Below, in pieces: positions 26,742-34,284 of a DNA stretch of 38,674 bases (within the stretch, counting starts at the first letter, position 1; each line of letters begins with the position of its first letter). The notes beneath the pieces were generated by a model, which saw only the letters and a list, made by a program, of their open reading frames with translations, searched no databases and was not told where the DNA came from. The DNA comes from Enterospora canceri. Its lineage: Eukaryota > Microsporidia > Enterocytozoonidae. The translations under genes were made by a program, and so were the position numbers. The stretch is from assembly GCA_002087915.1 (NCBI GenBank), contig LWDP01000021.1, positions 1 through 38,674 of the forward strand, read 5' to 3'.

Positions 26742-26769
26742 TTAAAGAGGGTGGAATTGAAAGTAGAAT

Positions 26770-28092
26770 TTATGTGACAGTATTTTGTGCATAAACATAG
26801 AATTCCTTCCCAAAAAGGTGGCCCCTGGACAGTTCCAGGCTGTTGTACGTTTCAAGAAGGGCCTTGGTGCAGCTGTACAGCGACAGAACAGTGGCACAGA
26901 CCTCGTAGTCACTGGCTACCTGCGACTTGAGCAGCAGGTACGCAACTGAAAAGGATACACAGGCAATTATTGCTGAAAATAGGCTATGATTGACGTAAAT
27001 GAGTCTATTGCTGTTATTGTTCCACTTCAGTGCCACTGTGAAGTCGTCGTCATTGTTGAAGAGGCTATGGGTCTCAATGATGTTGCATACGTTCCGATTG
27101 TAGTTCACAATCGTCAGAGAGGCTATTGCGTACTCTTTTCTGTCTATTTTGGTATATGAAATTGTCTTAAATAGCGAATAAATTCCAAATGGCAAATCGT
27201 ACAAGAAAGCAGCTGAGGCTGCTTCAAGCGTGTCTGAGTGCCGATACGTCAACGAGTAGATGTCTGCGGCTGTCATGTGCGTGAATGGGCTTCTTTTTGC
27301 CTTTTTTGTATCCAATGCAATGTTCTGGAAGAAGTAGAACTGTAGGACACTTCCAATGTGGTCGGCGTAGATTGGCTTCATGATATTGGCCAATGACTGC
27401 GTCAGAAGAGACGTCACCTTCAGAATGAGCATTTTGTTGCAATTTCCGGTTGTTGAAGAAGCAAATAATTTCTGTTCGTAGTGTTCTAGNGGCAAATCGT
27501 ACAAGAAAGCAGCTGAGGCTGCTTCAAGCGTGTCTGAGTGCCGATACGTCAACGAGTAGATGTCTGCGGCTGTCATGTGCGTGAATGGGCTTCTTTTTGC
27601 CTTTTTTGTATCCAATGCAATGTTCTGGAAGAAGTAGAACTGTAGGACACTTCCAATGTGGTCGGCGTAGATTGGCTTCATGATATTGGCCAATGACTGC
27701 GTCAGAAGAGACGTCACCTTCAGAATGAGCATTTTGTTGCAATTTCCGGTTGTTGAAGAAGCAAATAATTTCTGTTCGTAGTGTTCTAGAAATCGAATAG
27801 CAATTTCGTTGATTACGATCAGAAGGAAGCTTGCAGCCAGAAAGAGCTGGAGCATCAGCGACTTTCTGATGAAGAAGACGATGAATCGCAGGAAGTTCAT
27901 TCTGCTGAATGACGACTTGATCTTCTTGTGCACCACTGGCTTCTTGATTTTCTTCTCCTTCTTCTTGAAACGAAAGAGTTTCTTGGTTGTCGTGTTCGAC
28001 GTCACTTGGTTTGAGGAACTGCTGCTGATACTGGGGGCCGCTTCTGGATCAGCCTCTTGATTCTCCGGGCTGGTGGAAAAGTTTTTTTCCAT
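26770..28092 (-). CDS. ABC transporter membrane domain as a separate protein (assembly duplication inside)
   Basis: The start is the Met at 28092, supported by a CCCC motif. As given, the frame is 440 residues with one unknown at the N (27490). Removing one of the two 299-bp copies would leave about 340 residues in one frame. The N-terminus is hydrophilic and Ser-rich, then Lys-rich (FRFKKKEKKIKK). Membrane segments follow at about 75-100, then a soluble loop with THMTAADIYSLTYRHSDTLE resembling the elbow/coupling region of ABCB-type exporters, and further segments in the C-terminal third. The closest match by wording is ATM1/ABCB7-like half-transporters; identity is inferred mainly from the ATPase gene next to it. 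Confidence 0.7.
   Translation of the reverse strand: MEKNFSTSPENQEADPEAAPSISSSSSNQVTSNTTTKKLFRFKKKEKKIKKPVVHKKIKSSFSRMNFLRFIVFFIRKSLMLQLFLAASFLLIVINEIAIRFLEHYEQKLFASSTTGNCNKMLILKVTSLLTQSLANIMKPIYADHIGSVLQFYFFQNIALDTKKAKRSPFTHMTAADIYSLTYRHSDTLEAASAAFLYDLXLEHYEQKLFASSTTGNCNKMLILKVTSLLTQSLANIMKPIYADHIGSVLQFYFFQNIALDTKKAKRSPFTHMTAADIYSLTYRHSDTLEAASAAFLYDLPFGIYSLFKTISYTKIDRKEYAIASLTIVNYNRNVCNIIETHSLFNNDDDFTVALKWNNNSNRLIYVNHSLFSAIIACVSFSVAYLLLKSQVASDYEVCATVLSLYSCTKALLETYNSLELSRGHLFGKEFYVYAQNTVT
27191..27489. repeat. 299-bp exact direct duplication, copy 1 (probable assembly artefact)
   Basis: The bases from GGCAAATCGT to GTGTTCTAG are repeated exactly at 27491-27789, with a single N between. The same arrangement and size occur at 32305-32903. 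Confidence 0.9.
27491..27789. repeat. 299-bp exact direct duplication, copy 2 (probable assembly artefact)
   Basis: Second copy of 27191-27489, directly after the N at 27490. Most simply this is an unmerged overlap of two contig ends. Confidence 0.9.
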
Positions 28093-28099
28093 AAATATT

Positions 28100-28103
28100 G
28101 GGG
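28100..28103 (-). promoter_or_regulatory. CCC motif before the ABC membrane-domain gene
   Basis: TTTCACCCC lies seven bases before the ATG at 28092 and favours it over the Met ten codons upstream. Confidence 0.5.
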
Positions 28104-28204
28104 TGAAATTAAAGAAAATCATAATAATCCTGATTAAATAGTTTGTTCATTGATGATCAAATGATATTTTAATACTAACTAGATTGTATTTTACAATAAT
28201 TTAC

Positions 28205-29500
28205 CTACTTTTTGTAATTTGGTCTTTTTTTGAATTCAGTCATCCTTGGAATCCATTCTAGGCCAAATAACGCCTTCAATTCCTCCAAATCAAGCTCCTT
28301 ATAGTTCAAAATGTAGTTGACAATGTGCTCCTTATACGATCGCATGTACGATACAAACGCCTTTGCTGATAATTCAATCATTTTCCGTGGCTCCAGCTTC
28401 TCTTCAAATAGAGCAACCTGATCCATTTTGCATTCACTCACAATCAGGTTAGTGTATTTCAGCCCAATATAATTCAGGTAGTTTCTTTCATTCTCCATTA
28501 CGAACAGGATGCTCTTTCCTGTTCTGCCATTTCGACCTGATCTGCCACTGCGATGAAGAATATTGGCGTGATCTTTTGGAATATCAAAATGAATCACCAA
28601 ATCAACGTCCTTGAAATCAAATCCCCTTGCACTGAGATCAGTCGTAAGCAGAACGTAGTTTTCCATCTCCTTCAATTTCAAGAATATTTCATTTCTTTCC
28701 TTCTGATTCATCTTTCCATGCAACTTGTAAACAACCTGGCCCAGTGTCTCTGAAAAGAAGACGTAAAAATAGTCGACTTCTGCACAGGTGGCGTAGAATA
28801 CGATCATTCTGTCGTTATTCTTCATGAAATACACACATAAGTCTATCTTCCTATGTCCAGACGCCATTACGTAGGAGATAGACAGTTTTTCAGGAATTGC
28901 CTCTTCCAGGATGACTTCTCTATAGTTTCCACTCTGTATTCCTAACTTTCGCACTGATTCTGTCACTGTTGCGGTGTAGAATTGCGTCGTTCTCTTCTTC
29001 TTTGGTATCTGACCCAGAATATTCTGAATTTGTCCTTCAAACCCCTGAGATAGCAGTTTATCAGCTTCATCCAAAACAAGCCATTTCACCCCGTTAACCG
29101 CTTTTACGTTGTTTTTGACAATCTGCCACATTCTCCCTGGTGTTCCAATCAGTACATTCGTCTCCTCCTTGATGATGCTCTCTGAATCAGATGTTCCACC
29201 TATGAATGTTTCTGATTTAATATCAAATTGATCAAATACGGATGTGATCTGCAATGCCAGTTCTCTAGTTGGAACTAGAACAACTGCTTTTATTCCGCTG
29301 ATATTCTGCATATGCAACATATTCACAATTGGTAGGGTGTAACAGAGTGTCTTACCAGAACCAGTTGGTGCTTGCACTATCAAATCAATGTTGTAGTTGG
29401 TTAGTGTCTTCTCCTGTACATCTGTCATATTCGAGTATCCATTTGTCTCCAGCACTTCCTTGATCTCCTTACGGATATTTTTGAGTTCTTCAAATTTCAT
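28205..29500 (-). CDS. SPB4: DEAD-box RNA helicase SPB4 (60S ribosome assembly)
   Basis: The protein has 431 residues with the full DEAD-box set: Q motif region (TDVQEKTL, 26-33), motif I APTGSGKT (44-51), PTREL (77-81), TPGR (120-123), DEAD (144-147), a motif III of TAT in YTATVT, ARGFDFKDVD, and HRSGRSGRNGR. The C-terminal extension is diagnostic: KAFVSYMRSYKEHIVNYIL, then DLEELKALFGLEWIPRM, which matches Spb4/DDX55. It works in the nucleolus on pre-60S rRNA. Its ATG is only 11 bases from the ATG of the divergent gene at 29512, so the promoters must lie inside the neighbouring coding regions or be shared. Confidence 0.9.
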   Translation of the reverse strand: MKFEELKNIRKEIKEVLETNGYSNMTDVQEKTLTNYNIDLIVQAPTGSGKTLCYTLPIVNMLHMQNISGIKAVVLVPTRELALQITSVFDQFDIKSETFIGGTSDSESIIKEETNVLIGTPGRMWQIVKNNVKAVNGVKWLVLDEADKLLSQGFEGQIQNILGQIPKKKRTTQFYTATVTESVRKLGIQSGNYREVILEEAIPEKLSISYVMASGHRKIDLCVYFMKNNDRMIVFYATCAEVDYFYVFFSETLGQVVYKLHGKMNQKERNEIFLKLKEMENYVLLTTDLSARGFDFKDVDLVIHFDIPKDHANILHRSGRSGRNGRTGKSILFVMENERNYLNYIGLKYTNLIVSECKMDQVALFEEKLEPRKMIELSAKAFVSYMRSYKEHIVNYILNYKELDLEELKALFGLEWIPRMTEFKKRPNYKK

Positions 29501-29511
29501 ACGGTTTAAAA

Positions 29512-30030
29512 ATGGAAGAAAAAAATGAGTCGCATTTTATGGCACTGACAGTTGTATTGCACAGGCTGCTTGAGAGTGGTGTTGTTCTGCTTGATGAACG
29601 ACTCAGGAAAGTGAAACCGCACCAGTTGAACCAGTATCTGAGACCGCTAAACTACGAGGCAGTGAAATGGCCTGGTACGAATGAAATAATTCTGGTAGAC
29701 TGTGACTTCGACAAGGAGAGGGAGAGAAAGTACGTGATTGTGCCACCTTGGACCGATTTGAAGGTGAAGGAAGTCAAGGAGGTGCTCACTCAGCTTGCCA
29801 GGGGTGAGCCTGTGAATCGAACACTTCTGAATTTCTTTACTGAAATGGGCTACGTCCAAAAAAGAGACGACAGAATTTGCCTGACAAAAAGAGCCATTTT
29901 GAATTTTGAGCAGTTTCTGCACGAAAAGAATCCAAACAGGTTCAACAGGTGCGAAGTGTGCAGACTGGTTGTAGAAAGAGGAGCCATGCACGAGTATTGC
30001 AGCAGAAAAGTGAGCAAAAGTGACCTATAA
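29512..30030 (+). CDS. Probable NSE1 (Smc5/6 complex subunit)
   Basis: The protein has 172 residues. The middle (about 60-140) reads like the winged-helix part of Nse1: IVPPWTDLKVKEVKEVLTQL, then a second winged helix ending EMGYVQKRDDRICLTKRAIL. The C-terminus has C-x2-C (CEVC, about 147-150) and H-x2-C (HEYC, about 158-161), as if only half of the Nse1 variant RING remained. Yeast Nse1 has 336 residues. If right, it partners Nse3/Nse4 in DNA repair. I rate this as a likeness in order and spacing, not a firm match; another winged-helix plus zinc protein is possible. The stop overlaps the end of the small minus-strand gene. Confidence 0.55.
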   Translation: MEEKNESHFMALTVVLHRLLESGVVLLDERLRKVKPHQLNQYLRPLNYEAVKWPGTNEIILVDCDFDKERERKYVIVPPWTDLKVKEVKEVLTQLARGEPVNRTLLNFFTEMGYVQKRDDRICLTKRAILNFEQFLHEKNPNRFNRCEVCRLVVERGAMHEYCSRKVSKSDL

Positions 30031-30219
30031 CTTCATTTTATTCAGCATTTCAGATATCTTGTATAACATCATCAATTCCTCCAAGTCTGCACTATTCTCC
30101 TCCAGACTCTTCTTATTGTTGTTTATTGCCATCTTTTTCTTCAGAATCTCATTTCTGAATATCGTCATTGCTTCATTCCGTGTTCTGCCTTTTGAAAGTT
30201 CCTCAAAAAACTTGTTCAT
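30025..30219 (-). CDS. Small helical protein, 64 residues
   Basis: The ATG at 30219 is directly preceded by CCCC, which fixes the start. The protein is helical and charged (FFEELSKGRTRNEAMTIFRN, later DLEELMMLYKISEMLNKMKL), probably a coiled coil. No family is recognised. Its stop (30027-30025) lies against the NSE1-like stop, so the two coding ends overlap by six bases tail to tail. The hydrophobic plus-strand frame over the same DNA is rejected. Confidence 0.6.
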   Translation of the reverse strand: MNKFFEELSKGRTRNEAMTIFRNEILKKKMAINNNKKSLEENSADLEELMMLYKISEMLNKMKL

Positions 30220-30223
30220 GGGG
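30220..30223 (-). promoter_or_regulatory. CCC motif before the 64-residue gene
   Basis: CCCC immediately before the ATG on the minus strand. Confidence 0.5.
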
Positions 30224-30303
30224 CTCGTACCCAATGATTGATTGGGTTGATTCAGCTCGCATAACTGATTTATTACTTCCTACAAATCAGATAAGTTAGA
30301 ATA

Positions 30304-30307
30304 CCCC
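30304..30307 (+). promoter_or_regulatory. CCC motif before the 67-residue gene
   Basis: CCCC one base before the ATG at 30309. Confidence 0.55.
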
Positions 30308-30308
30308 T

Positions 30309-30512
30309 ATGAAAAAGGATAATGTTAAGGAACAGACGAAATACCTATTTAGACTGATATTTCTTTCTATAATGGTAGGAATCGCGTACATCACCACGCT
30401 ATTCATTGTCAAAAAGACATTCTTATTTATCATCGGTCTAATTATGCCCAAAGACTCAGTCGTTTCAAAATTGAATGATAACACTGTTGTAGGTGCATTT
30501 GACCCGTGGTAA
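30309..30512 (+). CDS. Small membrane protein, 67 residues
   Basis: A charged N-terminus (MKKDNVKEQTKY) leads into one long or two short membrane segments (about 13-47: LFRLIFLSIMVGIAYITTLF, then TFLFIIGLIM), then a short polar tail ending GAFDPW. The size and topology suit an accessory subunit of an ER complex, but I cannot name one. The CCCC motif one base before the ATG supports the gene despite its size. Confidence 0.6.
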   Translation: MKKDNVKEQTKYLFRLIFLSIMVGIAYITTLFIVKKTFLFIIGLIMPKDSVVSKLNDNTVVGAFDPW

Positions 30513-30588
30513 AATAATACGTGTCACTTGTGAATCACTCTTATTTTTACAATTTTATCTTAGATCCTTAATCAGTTTTTCAAATTAG

Positions 30589-30592
30589 CCCC
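30589..30592 (+). promoter_or_regulatory. CCC motif before the gene at 30595
   Basis: CCCC two bases before the ATG. Confidence 0.5.
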
Positions 30593-30594
30593 TT

Positions 30595-31473
30595 ATGGAT
30601 CGCAAGAGCAGGAATAAGATTGCAATCATATACACTGTTGTCATGGGACTCATCATATTGGCCATTGCTGCCGCACTTGGAATCTACTACGGCAACAACA
30701 AATCAAAGTACAATAAATTCAAAGAAGAAAAAGCAGCAAAGCCTCCTAAGAAAATCAAGTACAAATATTTCATACCAGAAGATGAAATAGAGAGAACAAA
30801 CATGCTCTTCAACTTGAGAGAACTGAAACTGGAAGAGTTGGCTGACAAGTTGCAGCAGCTCGATCCAAACGAGTATCTGAAAAAGAACTTTGATAAAATC
30901 TCAAAGGAGGCTAGAGAAGTAGTCAAGACCAAGTTGAAGAACAACGAGATCCACCTGACTGGAATGGTCCTCTTCAACATCCAACTGATCTACTTCCATC
31001 TCCACGGCTACAACCTGCTTGAAACAGGCTTCTCCTACGACGATTACGCCAATAAGGGGAAATTGGACGTCCTAAGCAGGGATCCAGCACTTTGGTACAT
31101 TTTCCCGTTGGACGAGAATTCGACGCTACAGCCTGAAAAACTCATCATGGAGTTCACGTACAACATGCTGTGCAAGGAAACGACGATTCTGGTCGACCAC
31201 GCCGTCCCAATCTGCAGTGAATTCGAAAAAGGGCTGTCACGCCTGACTGCAGATCCAGAAGTAGGCGATGATTGGTACAACCACAAAGAATACGTCTACA
31301 ACATGTTCAAGATCATACGAGTAGAGAAGTTCTTCAGGAAATTCGAGAAAGGGAATACACATCTGAACAAATACAGGACCTATTTGACAACACACCAGGA
31401 GAGGGTGTTGACAAATAATGTCTATTATAAACAGAAAGACAAAATTGCGGCTACAAAAAGCTTGGTTAAATAA
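30595..31473 (+). CDS. Signal-anchored protein of unknown function, 292 residues
   Basis: One membrane segment near the N-terminus (about 10-31: IAIIYTVVMGLIILAIAAAL) follows a basic start, so the bulk is probably lumenal or extracellular. The remaining 255 residues look helical, with no motif I recognise. The next gene has the same layout, and a stretch of each (here KLKNNEIHLTGMVLFNIQLI, there KIKKMEIKNLEPRDIKRILF) is weakly similar, so they may be distant paralogues. The start is supported by CCCC. Confidence 0.7.
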   Translation: MDRKSRNKIAIIYTVVMGLIILAIAAALGIYYGNNKSKYNKFKEEKAAKPPKKIKYKYFIPEDEIERTNMLFNLRELKLEELADKLQQLDPNEYLKKNFDKISKEAREVVKTKLKNNEIHLTGMVLFNIQLIYFHLHGYNLLETGFSYDDYANKGKLDVLSRDPALWYIFPLDENSTLQPEKLIMEFTYNMLCKETTILVDHAVPICSEFEKGLSRLTADPEVGDDWYNHKEYVYNMFKIIRVEKFFRKFEKGNTHLNKYRTYLTTHQERVLTNNVYYKQKDKIAATKSLVK

Positions 31474-31503
31474 ATTGGGGATTTCAATAGTGCTCCTTTA
31501 TAT

Positions 31504-31507
31504 CCCC
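31504..31507 (+). promoter_or_regulatory. CCC motif before the gene at 31510
   Basis: CCCC two bases before the ATG, preceded by TTTATAT. Confidence 0.5.
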
Positions 31508-31509
31508 TA

Positions 31510-32472
31510 ATGAAATTAGAGGAGAAAACTATCAAGCAAATCAAGTTCATAGCATCCACTGCTGGGATACTACTCTTGTTTGTGATGTGCATTTTAATAT
31601 CGTGGTTGTTGATAAAAAAAGGTGACGGTAGAAAGGACAAACTGGCAAAGGTAGAGGATGAGATTAGACCATTTACGAGGAAGACGACGTATCGGACGAA
31701 GACGACACCAAAAGTGCCAGACGAGAAGACAATTCCAGTTCCAGGGGCATTGAAGTACAAAATGACCAAAGTAGGCAGCAAAATGAATTCAGTGAAAGAG
31801 GTGGAATTGAACTTCAAAATAAGGGAGGACGAGAAGTTCAAAGACCGAATCAGTAACGAAATACAAGAAATATCAGAATACGGGAGGAAGGCAGGAATGG
31901 GGAATGAGAGTGTGGTTGCGAAGATGTACGAGTTGAGACACGGATTTCTGGAGGAAAACTGCCTGAATATGCAGACACCTGGTGATCTGAAAATATTCAA
32001 AATAATTGATAATGATTTGATCAACATTTTGCTGAGTAGGAGACTGGACAGGTTTCCATTTCCATTTGTGGTCTACAGGGGCGACTCAGTTGAGACGTAT
32101 CACGCAGGAGTGTCCAAGACGGAGTTTCTGAGATTCAAGGCAACCAGCCAGTTTGTAGAGAACGATTTGAAGAAAATTAAGGATGCAGCAATTGCAAAAA
32201 TAAAGAAGATGGAAATCAAGAACCTGGAGCCAAGAGACATCAAGAGAATTCTGTTTGGATTCCACCACATGCTGCGGTCATTGAGGCAGTTTGGACAGGG
32301 AAGGATGGCAGAAGGAATGAAGAGGTCATTGGACAACATTTTGAGCAAAATAAAGAAGGAGTACGACGACCAGGACATTGTGGCGGAATACGAGGCAATT
32401 GAGAAGTCGAAGGAGCACATAAAATACAGCAGCACATTATCAGCAATAGATGAAATATTGGAAGACGGCTGA
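31510..32472 (+). CDS. Signal-anchored protein of unknown function, 320 residues
   Basis: A charged N-terminus is followed by one membrane segment (about 14-35: ASTAGILLLFVMCILISWLL), a basic linker rich in Lys, Thr and Pro (about 36-85), and a helical C-terminal part (about 90-320). No family is recognised. Its last 168 bases are repeated at 32605-32772 because of the 299-bp duplication; that second piece is not a gene. Layout and position suggest a relationship with the preceding gene. Confidence 0.7.
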   Translation: MKLEEKTIKQIKFIASTAGILLLFVMCILISWLLIKKGDGRKDKLAKVEDEIRPFTRKTTYRTKTTPKVPDEKTIPVPGALKYKMTKVGSKMNSVKEVELNFKIREDEKFKDRISNEIQEISEYGRKAGMGNESVVAKMYELRHGFLEENCLNMQTPGDLKIFKIIDNDLINILLSRRLDRFPFPFVVYRGDSVETYHAGVSKTEFLRFKATSQFVENDLKKIKDAAIAKIKKMEIKNLEPRDIKRILFGFHHMLRSLRQFGQGRMAEGMKRSLDNILSKIKKEYDDQDIVAEYEAIEKSKEHIKYSSTLSAIDEILEDG

Positions 32473-32603
32473 ACTGAATCTGTGGGTGGGAATAAAAAGC
32501 CTTTAGTGGGGTTTGAACCCACGACCTTTTGTTTACTAAACAAATGCTCTACCACTGAGCCATAAAGGCGTACTATTTACATAGAGATCGTATAGAAGCA
32601 CCA
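32305..32603. repeat. 299-bp exact direct duplication, copy 1 (probable assembly artefact)
   Basis: Repeated exactly at 32605-32903 with one N (32604) between. It covers the end of the 320-residue gene and the tRNA-Thr gene. Confidence 0.9.
32498..32569 (-). tRNA. tRNA-Thr (anticodon AGU)
   Basis: A 72-nt cloverleaf without intron. The acceptor stem is GCCTTTA with TAAAGGC, the D arm holds TGGCTCAGTGG (box A), the anticodon loop TTAGTAA gives AGT, the T arm holds GGTTCAAACCC (box B), and a T run follows on the minus strand (32498-32494). An identical copy at 32798-32869 comes from the duplicated segment. Confidence 0.93.
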
Positions 32604-32604
32604 N

Positions 32605-32903
32605 ATGGCAGAAGGAATGAAGAGGTCATTGGACAACATTTTGAGCAAAATAAAGAAGGAGTACGACGACCAGGACATTGTGGCGGAATACGAGGCAATT
32701 GAGAAGTCGAAGGAGCACATAAAATACAGCAGCACATTATCAGCAATAGATGAAATATTGGAAGACGGCTGAACTGAATCTGTGGGTGGGAATAAAAAGC
32801 CTTTAGTGGGGTTTGAACCCACGACCTTTTGTTTACTAAACAAATGCTCTACCACTGAGCCATAAAGGCGTACTATTTACATAGAGATCGTATAGAAGCA
32901 CCA
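32605..32903. repeat. 299-bp exact direct duplication, copy 2 (probable assembly artefact)
   Basis: Second copy of 32305-32603, right after the N. Its left end is a headless fragment of the 320-residue gene. Confidence 0.9.
32798..32869 (-). tRNA. tRNA-Thr (AGU), second copy in the duplicated segment
   Basis: Identical to 32498-32569 and exactly 300 bases away, inside the duplication around the N at 32604. It is probably not a second gene in the genome. Confidence 0.6.
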
Positions 32904-32927
32904 AACAGCCTAAAACATCAACAAATA

Positions 32928-33452
32928 ATGAAAACTGTTCTGGTTGCCACATTTGTCGTAGCAGTTGCCACGCTGCTCTTCTCTCCCGTAAACGTGATGG
33001 GCTACGTCGGCATCTTCCTGTGCTTCCTGCTGAGTGCCCTTGGAACAGCCAGGGGAATCCTTTCAATTGCCACCTACGTGAGTGGAGCATCCATCAAGGC
33101 GCCTCGAATTGGAACCAAGTCGATTCTGGGGACTGTCGTATGCGAGGCCAACTTCCTGACTGGAATCATCACGTGTGTCATGCTAAATAACACCATGAGC
33201 CACAAGCTGCCTGATAAGGCCCATTACATCTACTTCTGTTCAGGACTGTTTGTTGGAATCTGCAACTACTTCTCGTCAGTTGCCACTGGTCTCCTCTGTG
33301 CCGTGATATCGATGATGGATGCTCGAGACCCGTCGCTCTTCTACAAAATCGTAGTCCTTGAAATCATCCCAGCCAGCGTGGGCCTGGTTGGCTTCATTAT
33401 GGGAATTGTCCTGAATTCAAAGGCACCCTCGTTTATGGAAGTAAACCAATGA
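32928..33452 (+). CDS. VMA16: V-type ATPase proteolipid subunit c'' (VMA16-like)
   Basis: The protein has 174 residues and four or five membrane segments. The proteolipid pattern is clear: GIFLCFLLSALGTARGI (about 28-44), PRIGTKSILGTVVCEANFLT with Glu73 in a membrane helix (the proton-carrying residue of c''), GLFVGICNYFSSVATGLLCA, then DARDPSLFYKIVVLEI with Glu145. The PRI-x-TK wording and the placement of the first Glu favour c'' over c or c'. It belongs to the Vo ring that pumps protons into acidic organelles. Its upstream DNA has no CCC. It converges with the acidic protein, 12 bases between coding ends. Confidence 0.87.
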   Translation: MKTVLVATFVVAVATLLFSPVNVMGYVGIFLCFLLSALGTARGILSIATYVSGASIKAPRIGTKSILGTVVCEANFLTGIITCVMLNNTMSHKLPDKAHYIYFCSGLFVGICNYFSSVATGLLCAVISMMDARDPSLFYKIVVLEIIPASVGLVGFIMGIVLNSKAPSFMEVNQ

Positions 33453-33464
33453 GATTCAACTAAT

Positions 33465-34130
33465 TTATTGTCTTCTGCAGCACAGGAAGTCCATCAGACT
33501 CTCAAAGCATCCTTTCTGTTCGACCTCCTTCTCCTTGGTCTCCTCGAACTTGCTCAGAATTTCAAGTGTCTCGCTCTTCAGCTGCAAATCAGGCGACTCG
33601 TCGTGCTGCTCTTCCGCCTTCTTCCCAGAAAATCCAGACATTTTTGCTTCTTCCTTCTCTGGCTCAATCTCCCCCTGTATCGTCTCTTCAGCCGCCTCCG
33701 CCTTTGTTTCAGTCTCTTTCTCAACCACAGCAGCCACAGCCTGCTCCACTTCCACGGCATTCTCAACTTCTACTGCATTTTCATACGCCTCCATGAACTC
33801 ATTCTCCAAGTCAGAGCCCCCTACTTTTTTATCAGTCTCCTCGTTTTCGATCTTTTCGACCTCGATCGTCTTCTCCAGCTCCTCATCAGCGCATTTCAAG
33901 TCGGCCTCCTCCCACTCCTTTGCGGCATCCTCAAGGAGCTTCTCTCTTAGGAGTGTTTCAGCAGAAGTGGCCTCTGATCCAGACTCAGCAGCGCATATCG
34001 TCTCTTCTTGGACTACGGTGATCTCATCCCCGGTTATCGTCACGTCTTCCTTCTCTATGATCAGTATTTTATCGCTATTCACTCCGTTTTCAAGTCGCTT
34101 TTCTCGTCTAGTTCGTTTTCTCTCTGGCAT
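33465..34130 (-). CDS. Glu-rich acidic protein with a Cys-containing C-terminus
   Basis: The protein has 221 residues. The N-terminus is basic (MPERKRTRREKR), the body is rich in Glu, Ala and Lys with repeats such as NAVEVENAVEVEQAV (about 116-130), and the C-terminus is short and hydrophobic (GCFESLMDFLCCRRQ), with two Cys that could be lipidated. No family is recognised. A CCC directly before the ATG supports this strand; the Ser-rich frame opposite is a mirror of the Glu-rich codons. The gene is divergent from eL22, 154 bases apart. Confidence 0.65.
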   Translation of the reverse strand: MPERKRTRREKRLENGVNSDKILIIEKEDVTITGDEITVVQEETICAAESGSEATSAETLLREKLLEDAAKEWEEADLKCADEELEKTIEVEKIENEETDKKVGGSDLENEFMEAYENAVEVENAVEVEQAVAAVVEKETETKAEAAEETIQGEIEPEKEEAKMSGFSGKKAEEQHDESPDLQLKSETLEILSKFEETKEKEVEQKGCFESLMDFLCCRRQ

Positions 34131-34133
34131 GGG
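34131..34133 (-). promoter_or_regulatory. CCC motif before the acidic-protein gene
   Basis: AATAGCCC directly abuts the ATG at 34130. Confidence 0.45.
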
Positions 34134-34280
34134 CTATTTTTCTAGTTTCCAGTTTGTTTTAGAATTCGTCTCCTGATTGTTTGTTGCAGAATGTGCTATG
34201 TTTGGGACTGTATTGGCTCAGACAGGTGGCTGATCGCACAGAATGGCCCAGTCACTTTTTCAAAAATTTGCTCATTTTTA

Positions 34281-34283
34281 CCC
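34281..34283 (+). promoter_or_regulatory. CCC motif before the eL22 gene
   Basis: TTTTTACCC lies one base before the ATG at 34285 and selects it over an in-frame ATG 42 bases upstream. Confidence 0.6.
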
Positions 34284-34284
34284 T

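Noticed and set aside
26733..26769. Frameshift joining the ABC membrane and ATPase genes into one
   Set aside because: The ATPase gene has its own CCCC motif and ATG after the first gene's stop. A sequencing error is not excluded, but nothing in the sequence points to one.
27191..27789. Internal 100-residue tandem repeat in the ABC membrane protein
   Set aside because: The copies are exact and separated by one N, and the second N in the window shows the same 299-bp pattern; an assembly overlap is the simpler explanation.
30020..30241. Hydrophobic plus-strand frame of 73 codons
   Set aside because: It is opposite the 64-residue minus-strand gene, which has CCCC directly at its ATG.
32605..32772. 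Second, headless copy of the 320-residue gene as a pseudogene
   Set aside because: It is part of the exact 299-bp duplication after the N and shows no divergence.
33535..34176. Ser-rich plus-strand open frame of 213 codons
   Set aside because: It is the mirror of Glu/Ala-rich codons of the acidic protein on the minus strand, which has a CCC motif at its ATG.
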